Shown: positions 33,351 to 44,469 of the stretch, one piece after another
Numbering within the stretch: position 1 is the stretch's first letter
Layout: the number at the start of each line of letters is the position of its first letter
NCBI GenBank assembly: GCA_958510875.1
Contig: OY294067.1
Span: forward strand, 106,250,010-106,314,009
Source: Endomychus coccineus
Taxonomy: Eukaryota > Arthropoda > Insecta > Coleoptera > Endomychidae
DNA: 64,000 bases
Reading direction: 5' to 3'
Notes under the pieces: generated by a model
What the model saw: the letters and a program-made list of their open reading frames with translations, nothing else
What the model was told of the DNA's origin: nothing
Database searches by the model: none
Program-made: the position numbers and the translations under genes

Positions 33351-35689
33351 CAGATGAAGCCTTGGTCAAAAAGCTGATAAAGCCACGGCTTCATCTTCTT
33401 CCTGATTTTATTTGTAAAAAAATTATAATATGTCATCAAACAACTGTGAAGCATGCCGGCAGTATGTTTGATTCTTCAAATAGAATACAATTTGTTCCAA
33501 TGATTTAAATTTAACAACAGCGTATTTTGTAAGAAACGAAATTACACCAATTGATTGAGATGAAGACATTAATGCACTTCTATTAAATTTTCTATAAATC
33601 TTGATTCAAAAATTTTCAGCGTCCATAATTTGGTAACAGCGCATTTCCGCAAGGTTAAATATAATGGCTGGATTCGCCTGATTGCACACACAACGAACCA
33701 TCTCCATATCAGATTTCCATTAATCCGGAGTGAACACTTGGCAACAACTCATTTACGCACTACGTGACTTGGATATTTGCTCAGTGATTACCATGATGAT
33801 AGTTATCATTTTTCCTATAATTGACTTCCACTAAGTCAAATTTCAACCTAAAACTGTCGGAAAAAATATTGTACAGTTGTTTTTATAATCATCCGTTCCA
33901 ATTGAATTTTGAAACCATTCGCTGCTGTGAAGCATCACAATTGTTTTTGAAGAGTAGAAAATAGTATGATAATCATTTATGGTTCGTATAAATTGTTAAA
34001 TAGTGGGATAATTGATGAAAAGCCTGATGAATATGTAACATTGGTCGCTCATGAAATATTTCAATATTGACAATGAATCAATATACAAAATGGCGATGAG
34101 ATATTCTGGTTTCATATATTATCCTTTTAAAGTTGTGAATACGTAAAAATTCAATTCCGAATTGTGAATTTATTTTCATTTGAAACGTGGTTAGGTATTC
34201 CTGCAACATTGTCAGCAATAGAAATACATTTTTACATGAAATTGTTCCGCATTCATTTAAATCTTCATGGGTGGTCGTGTGAGCTCTTTTCATTTTAATA
34301 AATCTGTTCTGCGAGCAGACAGAAACTCGATGAAATAAAATAAACGCACAGTTCACCTTCTCATGCATACATATGTCTCTAGTATGTGAAAATATTACAC
34401 TGTGGAGTCGTGACTAGGAAATTGGGAAACCATAGGAGAGAACGAATTTATTTCAAAAATCTAACTGCCTGCACTGTCAAGAGATAATCTCCGTACATCG
34501 GACGGTACGATGGAATACGGTTCCCAATTGAAATTTTTGATTGTGTAGACTCTAGAAGATAAGTAGAACACATATTTTAATAGAGTTGCCAATGTATTTC
34601 ACTCATTTGATAATATTACCAGAAAATAGGAATCAAATAAATAAGAAAATAGTCTTCGCACACTTCGTGAAGCCGCATGTATTCGAGAAGTTGTAAACGC
34701 ATTTGGCGTACAGTTTCAGAATACTTTATTTCGAGGATCTGATGAAACTATTGAGTCAGTTGCTTTGTCATGTGAACTTGGACCTACTGTATTTCACATG
34801 TTCAATTACGGATAATTGGTTCAAGTCATCATGCATGCTAAAGTAGATTGGTTCTGATGTGAAAATATTTCGTAAGGTTCAGGTTTATTGTGAGTGGGCT
34901 GAACATCGATTCCTCCACCTAGACCATGTGCTGTATTGTGGCTCAAATCTAATTATAGTTCACTCAGCAAGTTCAATGTTTTTATAAAGCCAATGACCTT
35001 GCTTGCTGAGGTTTTGTTCAGAGATACTTGTGGAAACAATGTAAGAAGGCTTTGTTTTTATTTGTCGCCATTTAGATTAAATATATGCGTATCGAGTGCC
35101 TATTGCGCAGTGATGGTATAGTCGGCACACCCTCCTCTAGTGTAGAGTGGGAGGTCACGAAAGTTGTTCTATGCGTTCTTCTCGCTGAAAACCTACACAT
35201 AAGAGTAGCTCATCATCATTTGACATAGAATATGTATGATTCTAGTATTGAGAGTATTAGGTATTGAAGTTCTCAACATCTTGTTACTGTACTTCCTGTA
35301 CCCCTTTTAGAGAGTCTGTTTAGATACATGTATTCAGAATATTCCACTGAACATGGTCCCACGGGCATCAGGGATCCGGATCCCAAAATTTTTTTTGAAA
35401 TTCAGTTTCGATGTACAATCCGTGTGCAAGATTGTAGAATTGGATAGTTTTTTCGAGCTCACATGTACACAGCGACATTACTCTTATTTTTAAGGGCATG
35501 TGTGAAATTGTAAAAATACGTTGAACTTATTATGTCCTTGAATGGTCATTCAAATTGACAACATGTGTTTTACAACTCTATGTATTATTAATGAAGTCAG
35601 GAAGATAACTTTCATCACGGAGTAATTAATGCAATGTTAATATGAGCATCATACTTCGCTCTCATAAGTGTAACCTCATTCAAATTTTA

Positions 35690-36510
35690 AAATAGAAATT
35701 TTGGACACTTGTTCGGGTTAAATATATGCGTGTGATATACAGGGTGTCCCAGGTTTTAGTAGCAGAGCTTCAACAGTCGATAGAAAATTTGATTTTGAGG
35801 AAAAAAGTTCCCATTAACATATATGCACAGACGCTTAGTTTTTGAGATACAGGGTGTTGAAATTGAAATAAAAATTTAGTTTTTTGCGAATATTTCCGGA
35901 ACCGTTTATCGTATTGAATACAGCTTTTGCAAGCATTTTCTACTCATATTAAGCTATGTTTTGTGTGATGGAAATTTTTTTTTTAGTCATAATTGGTGAA
36001 GATTTCGAAGGGGTAGTGGGTGTTTTTCTCCCCAACTTCTACGTCATTGAAAAAAGTACAATTTTGAGACAACCATTTGAACCGCTAATGTTTTTTACAC
36101 AAAACAAGTGCTCGTGGTCATAAGCTCTAAAGTTGACCGTTTTCGAGAAAAATCAACGTTTATGTTGAAAAACATGATCAATTCTTACTAATTAAACAAA
36201 ATTTATTCCAACGTTAGAACAAGTAACAAAACCAGAAAATTGATTTTTCTCGAAAACGGTCAACTTTAGAGCTTATAACCAGAGTACCTGTTTTGTGTAA
36301 AACAGCGTCTGTGCATATATGTTAATAGGATTTTTTTTTCTCAAAATCAAATTTTCTATCGACTGTTGAAGTTCTGCTACTAAAACCTGGGACACCCTGT
36401 ATATGTATAATCAGAAAAACTCTGTTGTCATGACGGTTCAATAAAATACTATAATTCCATTTAAAAAACTGAAAATGGATTCCAATAATACCCCTTGAAA
36501 CAAGGCTATT
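35690..36510. repeat. Dispersed repeat split by a MITE
   Basis: Bases 35690-35737 and 36402-36470 together align with 57170-57290: TCATTCAAATTTTAAAATAG, GGACACTTGTTC, AAATATATGCGTGTG, CAGAAAAAC, AATACTATAA and CATT. The 57-kb copy is continuous where this one holds a MITE. The repeat leads into the palindrome at 36511-36641, which shares sequence with a PLE tail, so it may be PLE terminal-repeat sequence. Confidence 0.65.
35738..36401. mobile_element. 664-bp MITE of the Tc1/mariner type
   Basis: TIRs start TACAGGGTGTCCCAGGTTTT and extend about 65 bp, with TA on both sides (35736-35737 and 36402-36403). The arms go on as partial palindrome: GTCAACTTTAGAGCTTATAA near 36258 mirrors CATAAGCTCTAAAGTTGACC near 36118. 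No ORF. The uninterrupted relative at about 57222 confirms the insertion point. Confidence 0.92.
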
Positions 36511-36641
36511 TATCCACTAAAAATACTATTAAAGTACTGAGAACCTTTCGACTACCAAGTAGCCATCAACTAGTTTATTCTGATGATGGCTACTTGGTAG
36601 TTTCAAGGTGGTCAGTACCATAATAGCATTTTTAGTGGATA
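36511..36641. repeat. Palindrome of two inverted PLE-tail copies
   Basis: Left arm ATCCACTAAAAATACTATTA to about 36570 is the reverse complement of the right arm (36581-36641) with about ten differences. Each arm matches the tail of the PLE at 44351-44420 (GATGGCTACTTGGTAG, TCAGTAC, AATAG, GTGGATAAG). Inverted, partial terminal repeats are normal for Penelope-like elements. Confidence 0.75.
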
Positions 36642-36649
36642 AGGATGAT

Positions 36650-37206
36650 TATTTATTATTTATAGTATTATAGTGTATCAGCAGTGTGAACTCTTTTATA
36701 GTTTATCATTAGAATCACTTCGAGAAACAACTTGAGTAATTAAGCATTTCTTCTTTAAAGTGGGAGTGAATACAAATTGACATGTTATCAATCGATGAGA
36801 TGAATAATTTCGAATTATTCAGGCAGGAAAATTATGATAGATATATTTGCGACCAGTTAACTGTAATCTTGTTACATACAAATTTTGTATTCAACAACAT
36901 TCATGCTGAATCGAACCGTATAAAGTGATATACATAATTCAAAAGTATAGAAATATAATAATAATACTGACTAGAACACGAATGTTCACTTGATGACAAT
37001 TTATTGCTAATGATGATGATTAATGAAATTTTCGATGAATGTCTGTTTTATTCAATATTTCATGGCATTTACAATATAAATAACGCTTTCCGAACAACAG
37101 GGATATCGTTTATAACGCCACAAGTAGTAGCATTGTCTTGCATTTTTCATGAAATAAATTGTTCCAAGTTGAAGTAGATATAAGTAGCAGTGGTTTACTT
37201 GAGGCT
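36650..37206. other. No gene seen
   Basis: AT-rich sequence leading to the TA target of the DD41D transposon. Confidence 0.35.
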
Positions 37207-37208
37207 TA

Positions 37209-39468
37209 TACGGGGTGTCAATTTGAAAACTTCCCACCCTTAATATCTTCCTTCCAGTAAACAATATGAGTAATCGAAAAAACAGGTCAATTTTATTGTC
37301 AAGGGGGACACTTTCAAGGACTATTTGTAGTCCTCGTGGTTCAACCCCCTAGGAGGGGTAGATGTTACCCTTAGAATTTTAAATGGGAAGGGGGGTCAAG
37401 TGGCACATCATTTTGATGGGCGTTCAATTCTTGTTCCAATGGTACCCTGACTTATTATTTTTTGATGAGCATTTTCCGAAAAATTGCGTTCTAAACTAAC
37501 AGAAGTAATTATTAGAACGCCTATACTGAGATGCATTATTGTATTGACTCCCTTTAATAAAAATGGTTAGAAGAGTAAGTGGCACCGCTCCAACCCTTGA
37601 ATGACAGGAATAAATTTATTACGCATGGGATTTTTTATTTGGTGGTTATGTTCCTTCTACAAAATAAAATTTAATTTGCGAGAAAGACATTTTAAACAGA
37701 AAATCTACTTCCGCTTATCTTATTAGCTGTTCGAAATGTTTTCCATTTTGCTCTAAACAGTAATACAGTCTGTTTTCGAACTCCCCTCTAACATTACGGA
37801 AAACTTCACTCGGAATTGACTGGCATGCTGCTGTAATTCGTCTTTTAAGCTCGTCAATATCAGAAGGTTGTGTTTTATAAACAACGGATTTAAGATGCCC
37901 CCAAAGAAAGAAATCTAAGGGTGTTAAATCCGGTGATCTCGGAGGCCATTCAACTGCTCCCCTTCTGCCAATCCATCTACCCGGAAATCTCTCGTTTAAC
38001 CACTGTCGGACGGGAAGAAAATAATGAGGTGGAGCACCGTCCTGCTGGTAATGTAACAGATCCTCCTGCAAAAGTTCATTACCTTCTGCATCAATTTGAG
38101 TTTCTAGCTCGTGAGTTATAAGAGGATCGATAGTCTCTTCAAGCATATCAAGGTACAGATTGCCAGTCAAGTTTTCTTCCAGAAATAATGGACCAATAAT
38201 GGCATTTCCAAGAATACCATCCCAAACATTAACTTTTTGTGGGTGTTGTGTATGCCCTTCCCGAAAAATATGTGGGTTTTCGTCACTCCAATAGCGACAA
38301 TTTTGTCTATTAACATTGCCATTCAGAAAAAATGAACACTCATCGCTGAAACAGATGTTTAACAGAAGATTAGGGATGGTATTGACTCGATGAGACATGA
38401 TTTCACAAAACTCTATTCTTCTATCATAATCATCCTCGTGGAGCTCTTGAAGAATCTGCATTTTATATGGATGAAATTTATGCATTTTCAATGCTTTTCT
38501 TATAGTCTCGCGTGACATTCCCGTCTGTTCTGATACTGATCGTAAGGAGTTCGTGGGCTCTGCAGCAAATGTTCCCAAAACTTCAATTTGAGCTGCTTCA
38601 TTTAGTACTCTGAGGTTATTTCTTTTTTTATTTGTCACTGAACCAGTTTCGTAAAACTTATTCACCAAATCAAGCACATACCGGTGACTTACATTACAAT
38701 TTGGATGTCTTTCGTTAAAAAGACATGCCGCCCTTCGTGCGCACTTTCCAACTTCTCCATAAATTACAATCATTTCAATTCTGTCTTGAAGAATGTAAAC
38801 CATTTTTACACTTTTATACACTTATTAAAGTAATTCCTAAACAGCCCAACAGGTACAACTGTATTCACAATACTACCACATAGTTCAAATGTGCTAACCA
38901 ATTTTTTGCCTGAAAACAGACACTTTTTACAGCAGCAGTAGCAATAAAGGAAGGCTATCTGTACAATTTCTGCGATAACACTTAAAAAGTCAGCATTGAA
39001 TAAACACAACTTTACTACCATCTACGTTTTACTATTAGACTACTTTTTTATGTAAAGTGTTTGGAGCTAATGGCTAATGTTACCCCTAATAAAGGGTTGG
39101 AACGGTACCACCTAATATTCTAACCAGTTGTGGCCAAACCATGCATCTCAGTATAGGCGTTCTAATAATTACTTCTGTTAGTTTAGAACGCAATTTTTCG
39201 GAAAATGCTCATCAAAAAATAATAAGTCAGGGTACCATTGGAACAAGAATTGAACGCCCATCAAAATGATGTGCCACTTGACCCCCCTTCCCATTTAAAA
39301 TTCTAAGGGTAACATCTACCCCTCCTAGGGGGTTGAACCACGAGGGCTACAAATAGTCCTTGAAAGTGTCCCCCTTGACAATAAAATTGACCTGTTTTTT
39401 CGATTACTCATATTGTTTACTGGAAGGAAGATATTAAGGGTGGGAAGTTTTCAAATTGACACCCCGTA
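37209..39468 (-). mobile_element. Full-length DD41D Tc1/mariner transposon
   Basis: Ends TACGGGGTGTCAATTTGAAA and its reverse complement, flanked by TA at 37207-37208 and 39469-39470. TIRs are nearly identical for about 330 bp (one of the few differences is at 37332, TAGTCCTC against TAGCCCTC) and stay recognisable to about 37605 and 39085. The interior holds one uninterrupted transposase on the minus strand. Near-identical arms plus an open frame make this the best candidate in the window for a recently, perhaps still, active autonomous element. Confidence 0.95.
37715..38821 (-). CDS. DD41D (rosa-like) transposase, uninterrupted
   Basis: A 368-codon frame with the complete DDxD architecture. 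Two helix-turn-helix parts occupy residues 10-115 (the second reads LRSVSEQTGMSRETIRKALK). The first catalytic Asp is D160 in FSDECSFF, the second D261 in QQDGAPPH and the third D303 in SPDLTPLDFFLWG, with 41 residues between the last two. The C-terminus HFEQLI matches the sister element at 13.5 kb (HFEQLM). Translation may start at M1 or, more likely, at M7 (MVYILQDR). VNVWDGILGN has Asp where many relatives have Ala or Gly. Expected role: cut-and-paste transposition with TA target choice. No frameshift or stop seen. Confidence 0.93.
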   Translation of the reverse strand: MYKSVKMVYILQDRIEMIVIYGEVGKCARRAACLFNERHPNCNVSHRYVLDLVNKFYETGSVTNKKRNNLRVLNEAAQIEVLGTFAAEPTNSLRSVSEQTGMSRETIRKALKMHKFHPYKMQILQELHEDDYDRRIEFCEIMSHRVNTIPNLLLNICFSDECSFFLNGNVNRQNCRYWSDENPHIFREGHTQHPQKVNVWDGILGNAIIGPLFLEENLTGNLYLDMLEETIDPLITHELETQIDAEGNELLQEDLLHYQQDGAPPHYFLPVRQWLNERFPGRWIGRRGAVEWPPRSPDLTPLDFFLWGHLKSVVYKTQPSDIDELKRRITAACQSIPSEVFRNVRGEFENRLYYCLEQNGKHFEQLIR

Positions 39469-39769
39469 TAAAAATCATGAAGTTGGAGCATTCTCGCAAT
39501 TGTTTCTACTGAAGGTCAAATATAAAGATGCTTTTCCATGGCAATCTTTATGGAGTTATGTTCCATGTATTCAGATAATCATTCATTTGAAATATCTGAA
39601 TTGATTTCTTTGTATAATGGTCCACAATTTCGTATATCAAGCGACTGGTTGTTGTCATGCATGTAATTAGAATTTTTTCCCAACTTATCGTCATTTTCAA
39701 ATTTTTTAGCAAATCCACCAAACGAACTGAAATTTTAAAAAACATAGTAGGAAACAGAATTCCTCTGCT
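39469..39769. other. No gene seen
   Basis: Short stretch between the DD41D element and the hAT fragment. Confidence 0.3.
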
Positions 39770-40729
39770 CCAACTTATTGAATTTTACATCACGTGCAGT
39801 GTTTACCATCCATAAAAATAAAGACAAATTAATTGAAACATTTGATTTTATATTAAACAGTGATGACTTTCCGACAAATCAGGTTTCATTAAATGCTGCT
39901 GTTGGTTTAAAATCTTATTTAGAAAACGAAGAATTTTTGTTTTTCCTTGATACTCTTAATATTTGAACAAACTGATCTTATTTTTCAAATTTTACAACAT
40001 AAATTCACTGATATAATTTATTCAAGAGATCGTTTGAAACATCTCATTGATAAAATTTCAAGTTTTCGAAATACAGAATTTCATTTTAATATTTTATTTG
40101 AAAATGTTTCAACTGATACGGCTCCTCCCGCGAAAAGGAGGAAAACATATAATTTGGTAGACAAGAAACTACATTATAAACAACTTTTTTATGAAAATTT
40201 AGATACTATTAAAGGTCAAATTGAGATTCGATTTTCCGATTTACATGAATTGAAGTTTTTCGACTTGACGAATAGAAGATTTTTTGAATCTTTTTCAAAA
40301 GAGTTCCCCAATACACTTTTTGATAACTTAGTTCTAAAATATAAATTTTTTGATAAAATATTACTGCACAATGAATTATGCGTTATATACTCGGATAAAG
40401 ATATTTTAGGCCAGTACGACAGTCACGCCGATATGATAAAATATATGATAGACAATGATTTGCAACAAGTTTTACCTCAGTTTTATAAACTACTTTGTTT
40501 GACAGTCACCATTCCTGTCACGTCGGCATCGGTGGAGAGATCATTTCTTACTCTCGAACGAATTAAAACTTACATGCGAAATACAATGGGCCAAAATCGT
40601 TCATACAATGTCAGTCTAATATCTATTGAAGAAGATTTAGTAAAACACTTAAAACAAAATGATAATATTATTGATCATTTTTCACAAACTAAAGACCGTA
40701 GAATTCCGTTAATATATAAAAAAAGTTAA
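39770..40729 (+). pseudogene. hAT transposase 3' half (ZMYM1-like)
   Basis: Frame 1 (to 39966) reads LNFTSRAVFTIHKNKDKLIE with SDDFPTNQVSLNAAVGLKSY; frame 2 (to 40729) continues with FEQTDLIFQILQHKFTDIIY, a basic stretch APPAKRRKTYN, and the dimerisation block CLTVTIPVTSASVERSFLTL ERIKTYMRNTMGQ-like sequence with the catalytic Glu. This is the TTF/ZMYM1-type hAT lineage. One frameshift joins the parts near 39960. The N-terminal zinc finger and first catalytic Asp are missing, so the copy is 5'-truncated. It lies 300 bp from the DD41D element, which may have contributed to the loss. Confidence 0.88.
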
Positions 40730-40972
40730 TAAAATTAATAAAAAGAAACAAAATTTGAAAAATCCAAAAAAAATAAAAAACAAAAAAAATGTTTGCCAAG
40801 AGAAACTCTATACCTCCACGTTGGTTCTCGCTGGGCAACAATTGATTTTGTCACTGAAGTAGCTGGTACGGTCGCAGTGCAAAGGTTAAATTAATTGGCT
40901 GAACAAAGTATATTTTTACAAAAACGTTTTATGTCCAGCCTCCTCTCTTAAAAAGTTCACGAGCCGCTACTG
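40730..40972 (+). mobile_element. 3' flank and terminus of the ZMYM1-like hAT
   Basis: Downstream of the stop, the string GTTCACGAGCCGCTACTG ends at 40972; its reverse complement starts CAGTAGCGGCTCGTG, a hAT-like terminus. No matching left end is present. Confidence 0.5.
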
Positions 40973-41254
40973 CATTCTACTATAATAATTTTACTGAGAT
41001 TATAAAAAGTTGATTCGGAATTCTAAGCCGTTAATCAGGTATTTTGAGTGTTTGTATAAATAATAATGCTAACTTTAACATCACAATATGGATTAATCAT
41101 AGTGAGCAGAAGCTGAAAGTTAATTTTTCATATTTTTCTCTAAATCTAATGATCTGTTATTATCTATTATTTCAATAATAAACTCTAAAAAACTATTTTG
41201 TAACCTTGAAGCTTCTGAAAAATACTTCCACAGAACCAGTAAGTGGGTACTTCA

Positions 41255-41345
41255 TTCTTCTCTACACATTTGGTAAATAATACAACAGCTTGTGAATTAC
41301 ATTTAAAATTACAAATATCTTGTATTATTTGATATAATAAGTGAA
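41255..41345. repeat. Dispersed repeat shared with 18985-19080
   Basis: Second copy of the CATTTGGTAAA ... TTGTATTATTTGATAT repeat. The minus strand reads YQIIQDICNFKCNSQAVVLF, open as in the first copy. Confidence 0.55.
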
Positions 41346-41499
41346 GAACTCCTAAACACAGTTTATTCAATCAAATGGAAGCTGTGTTCAAAAACAATAA
41401 AAATTTGCTCAGCTTCACAACAATAGCTGACTTCGAGCCATCATGATATTTCATTCTTAACATGAACTGCGTTTATATATCATTTGTGACGGAGCAGTG

Positions 41500-41673
41500 T
41501 CATGTAATACTCCAAACATCATCTAAACAATCTTCAAGATGAATTTCAGCAGAGTAAATTATTTCATTGTTGTACTTCTTACGTACGCACGTAGAATGAC
41601 ATTGAATCGCTGAAACCACAATATCTTTTTTATTGTATGAACCGGGGAAAGAAGTTACATCAAACGCGCCTCT
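41500..41673 (-). other. Weak candidate terminal exon
   Basis: On the minus strand a pyrimidine-rich acceptor (TGTGTTCCTCCATTAG) leads into RGAFDVTSFPGSYNKKDIVV, SAIQCHSTCVRKKYNNEIIY and CLDDVWSIT, then a stop. AATAAA lies further down at about 41368-41363. Composition looks protein-like; the family is unknown. Confidence 0.25.
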
Positions 41674-43139
41674 AATGGAGGAACACAAATTGAAAGTAGG
41701 TAAGTTTCTACATTATAGAAGCATCTTCAAAGGAATCCGTCCCGCTCGATAGAAATTTAGATTGAAAATTAATCTAAAACCAGTTTCGTTCGGATGTTTG
41801 CTGACAGCGAAAAGCAAAGTTGGACAGATATTTAATATTTCTCCTGCGGAATGTTTTCTGTTTAATGTAGAATTAACAGATCAAATTTCAATACAAGGGA
41901 AAACGCAGCAGGCGGCATTCAGAGATATTGGAACGGAATGTGTAGAGAGCGAGGTTGCCATAGAAACAAGGGGTATGTCAACTGTCCCGGCTATTAGCGA
42001 TATAACACGTCGTCTCTATTATGCCTTTCATTAAGACAAACTGCTACTGCCACATCTATATAGCGGTTTCATTCAATTCTGATAAGTACTTCATCTTATT
42101 TACCAAAACCTACCTTTTTTATTTCGTATCAACTAAAACAAAGGGTTCAAAAATGTTCACATCTCTATGGTATCTAGGAACATAAATCCAATTCCTATAT
42201 CAGTGCAATGAGTAAATTGGAATTTGTTGAGATACTAAATTTATAATGTATTGCACAAGGTAGGTAACTATTTAATGCGCATGATAAAGTTCAAATCCTA
42301 CTGCCTGATATGCCTCTTGTAAATCTCAAATGATCCCCTGCTCCTATTTCAATGTTTTGCAATTCATGCAGACCAGTCTGTGTTTTGAACTGGGTCTCCC
42401 CCATAGACCTATTATCCTAAGGAGACAAAACATCTCATAAGACTCCATTTGACTTGTCGCAATTATTACATGGAGTATGACAAAGAAAACCAACGGACCT
42501 CTTTGTCGTCGAGTCATGATTACTCCTTATTGGCAACGCCGTAACTATGATTGAAAACTTGGTAAGGCAACACCGCTTCGAAATAGCTACGAAAAATACG
42601 AAATCTGTCAAATTGCGTAGTACAGAACAACGTCCCCATTCATAAAAGGTGCGCGCCATTGTCGCCTTCTGAACAAAAGATGCAATGGAATGGAATAGTT
42701 CTATATTCAAAAATTCAAATATTCTATAATTCGATTGTATATTCCAGGTTACCATAAATTATGGAATATTTTTCAGAGAAATAGACATTTCAGCAGTATT
42801 GCTTCTAATATAACCAAATAAATAATGCTATGGACGTTTTTATAATAATTACAAATCTCAATCAGGCACACAGAACAACTAATCCTGCAACATCACTTTC
42901 CATACTGCCATACTTGTAATACAGCGGTCTGAGTGGCCCGAAATGTCTGATCGTGTTTAAATGTAAGCAATTCTCTCTCCTTAGCATAATAGGTCTATGG
43001 TCTCCACTCATTATAATTATATAAATTTGGACTCTAAAAAGGAATTTGATTGTGTCTCGTACCAGACCTTGGTGATCAAGCTTGGAAAAATTGTTAACAA
43101 TAAATCTCATTATCTGTCAAATATTTGAAGGTATATGCA

Positions 43140-43790
43140 AACAACGAATACTCGCAGGGAACGTTGATTTAGTCAGAGGTACCCCAGGATCCTATAATGG
43201 GACCTTTACTGTTTCTTGTGTTCATGAATGACTTCCCCCGCTACTTGCTGAGGGCACTTAACGAAATGTTTACTTATGACAGTGTTATAACAGTTTCTCA
43301 TAACCTTGGGTAAAGAAGCACCGTCTAGAACTTGCGTGTGATTTTCTGATAATAAAATTGCAATCAATTATGAAAACTCTGTAAAACTTTTTTTTTCACC
43401 TAAAACCAGAGCACTTAGATAGAGGTTCAAACACCAGAGTCTTGGGTATTTTTCTCGATACTGGTCTAACCTGAAAGGGTTAATATTGATTTTGATGCAG
43501 CTATATTAAGTAAAAAATTCTATTCGAACTACGAAACCTCCCCTCTTAACAATCACGGTCTATTTCGTTAGTTATAATAATAATATAGTTATAATTAGTT
43601 CCGAGGTTGATGGGGCCTTTACTTACAGAGACAAGATATTGGAGTCTTAGGGAACGAAGGCTTCAGATCATGCTGCAAAAGCAGTTAGAAAAGCGTAAAT
43701 ATATTAACTCTTCCTGGTTCGATCATTTCAGAATGTCTTATACATGCCCATGTACTTTACCATGCTAATCTGATGAATAATCATTGAATT
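43140..43790 (+). pseudogene. LINE reverse transcriptase fragment
   Basis: Plus-strand frames carry GVPQDPIMGPLLFLVFMNDF (normally GVPQGSILGP), the mutated catalytic region as MFTYDSVITVSH (for FADD), then TRVLGIFLDTGLT (the LGI-x-LD motif after RT) and LPGSIISECLIHAHV. Both the Gly of PQG and the ADD box are lost. Numerous frameshifts. Jockey/CR1-like by the GPLLFL and LGI-x-LD motifs. Confidence 0.75.
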
Positions 43791-43814
43791 GTGAGTTTCA
43801 CGATTAGGACAAGC

Positions 43815-43880
43815 CTAATCGATCTAGACACTATTTTTGAGTTGTGCGTGTGTATGTGTGCGTGTGCGTGTGTGCGTGAG
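43815..43880. repeat. Repeat shared in inverted form with about 57440-57505
   Basis: AATCGATCTAGACACTATTT TTGAG here matches the reverse complement of CTCAAAATAGTGTAGATCGA TT near 57475, both followed by a TG-rich run. Confidence 0.55.
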
Positions 43881-43915
43881 TGACTGTGTGAGAGTGTGCA
43901 TGTGTGCGTGAGTGC
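43848..43915. repeat. (TG)n-rich microsatellite
   Basis: Interrupted run of TG/CG dinucleotides (GTGTGCGTGTGCGTGTGTGC and similar). Confidence 0.9.
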
Positions 43916-44029
43916 CTTCTCACATCTATAAACTGCTTGGTTCTACATGTGCAATACAACTAGTTTATAGGTATAAAACAAGCTAAAACACCGTTTAGGC
44001 AACACCTTTGATAAAGCTTCCGATTTCGA

Positions 44030-44398
44030 CAAATTCGGGATTCACAAAATCAATTGTGGGTGGTGTTCAAAATTTTAATTCGTTACAAAGAACATTTTGG
44101 TCAGATAAAAAAAAATAATGGTGAAAACTCAGCGGTAGCCGAACATATTTTGAATACAGGTCACACCATTTCTCAAGAAAGTTTATCACTCTTAAAACAC
44201 AGTACAGACAAATATCTAGGTAATTTAGAAGGGATGGAAATGTATAAACGAAAAAGCAATTTATTAAATTCCGATTCATCGCCAGCTGAGGGTAACCCAT
44301 TGTTTACATTATTATCACGAAATAGGCACATTTTGATTTATAATTCAGTCTACTCTGATGATGGCTACTTGGTAGCCGAAAGGTCCTCAGTACTTTAA
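44030..44398 (+). pseudogene. Penelope-like element, GIY-YIG endonuclease end
   Basis: The frame 44054-44398 reads IRYKEHFGQIKKNNGENSAV AEHILNTGHTI, the C-terminal GIY-YIG endonuclease of PLEs with its Arg/Glu-His region. Upstream GIHKINCG(W)C is the usual VYxIxCxxC start; the YIGQT piece is lost in a small deletion near 44065. RT is absent. The frame ends YSDDGYLVAERSSVL, and those last codons lie over the hammerhead-like motif. The LINE RT fragment 250 bp upstream is unrelated. Confidence 0.8.
44351..44392 (+). ncRNA. Hammerhead-ribozyme-like motif in the PLE tail
   Basis: Type I order can be laid out: stem I TACT (44351-44354) with AGTA (44389-44392); CTGATGA (44355-44361); stem II GGCTAC/GTAGCC with loop TTG (44363-44377); GAAA (44378-44381); stem III of two pairs (A81-T87, G82-C86); then TC with predicted cleavage after C44388. 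One unpaired T at 44362 separates CTGATGA from stem II, which is not canonical, and stem I is short. Hammerheads with very short stem III are established in PLEs, so the location fits. Activity unproven. Confidence 0.5.
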
Positions 44399-44469
44399 TA
44401 GTATTTTTTGTGGATAAGGGTGATTATTTCATATCAATAGTGTTACATATTAGATAATTTTGAGTTGTA

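Larger units (their letters stand above)
31530..35690. other. Unassigned, with two small repeat patches
   Basis: AT-rich, no gene recognised. Plus-strand frame 34662-34812 (LREAACIREVVNAFGVQFQN onward) is open for about 50 codons and protein-like but of unknown family. Confidence 0.35.
40973..43130. other. Mostly unassigned
   Basis: AT-rich. Plus frame 41762-42034 (QIFNISPAECFLFNVELTDQ) and minus frame 42755-42435 (TFYEWGRCSVLRNLTDFVFF) are open but unrecognised. Confidence 0.35.
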
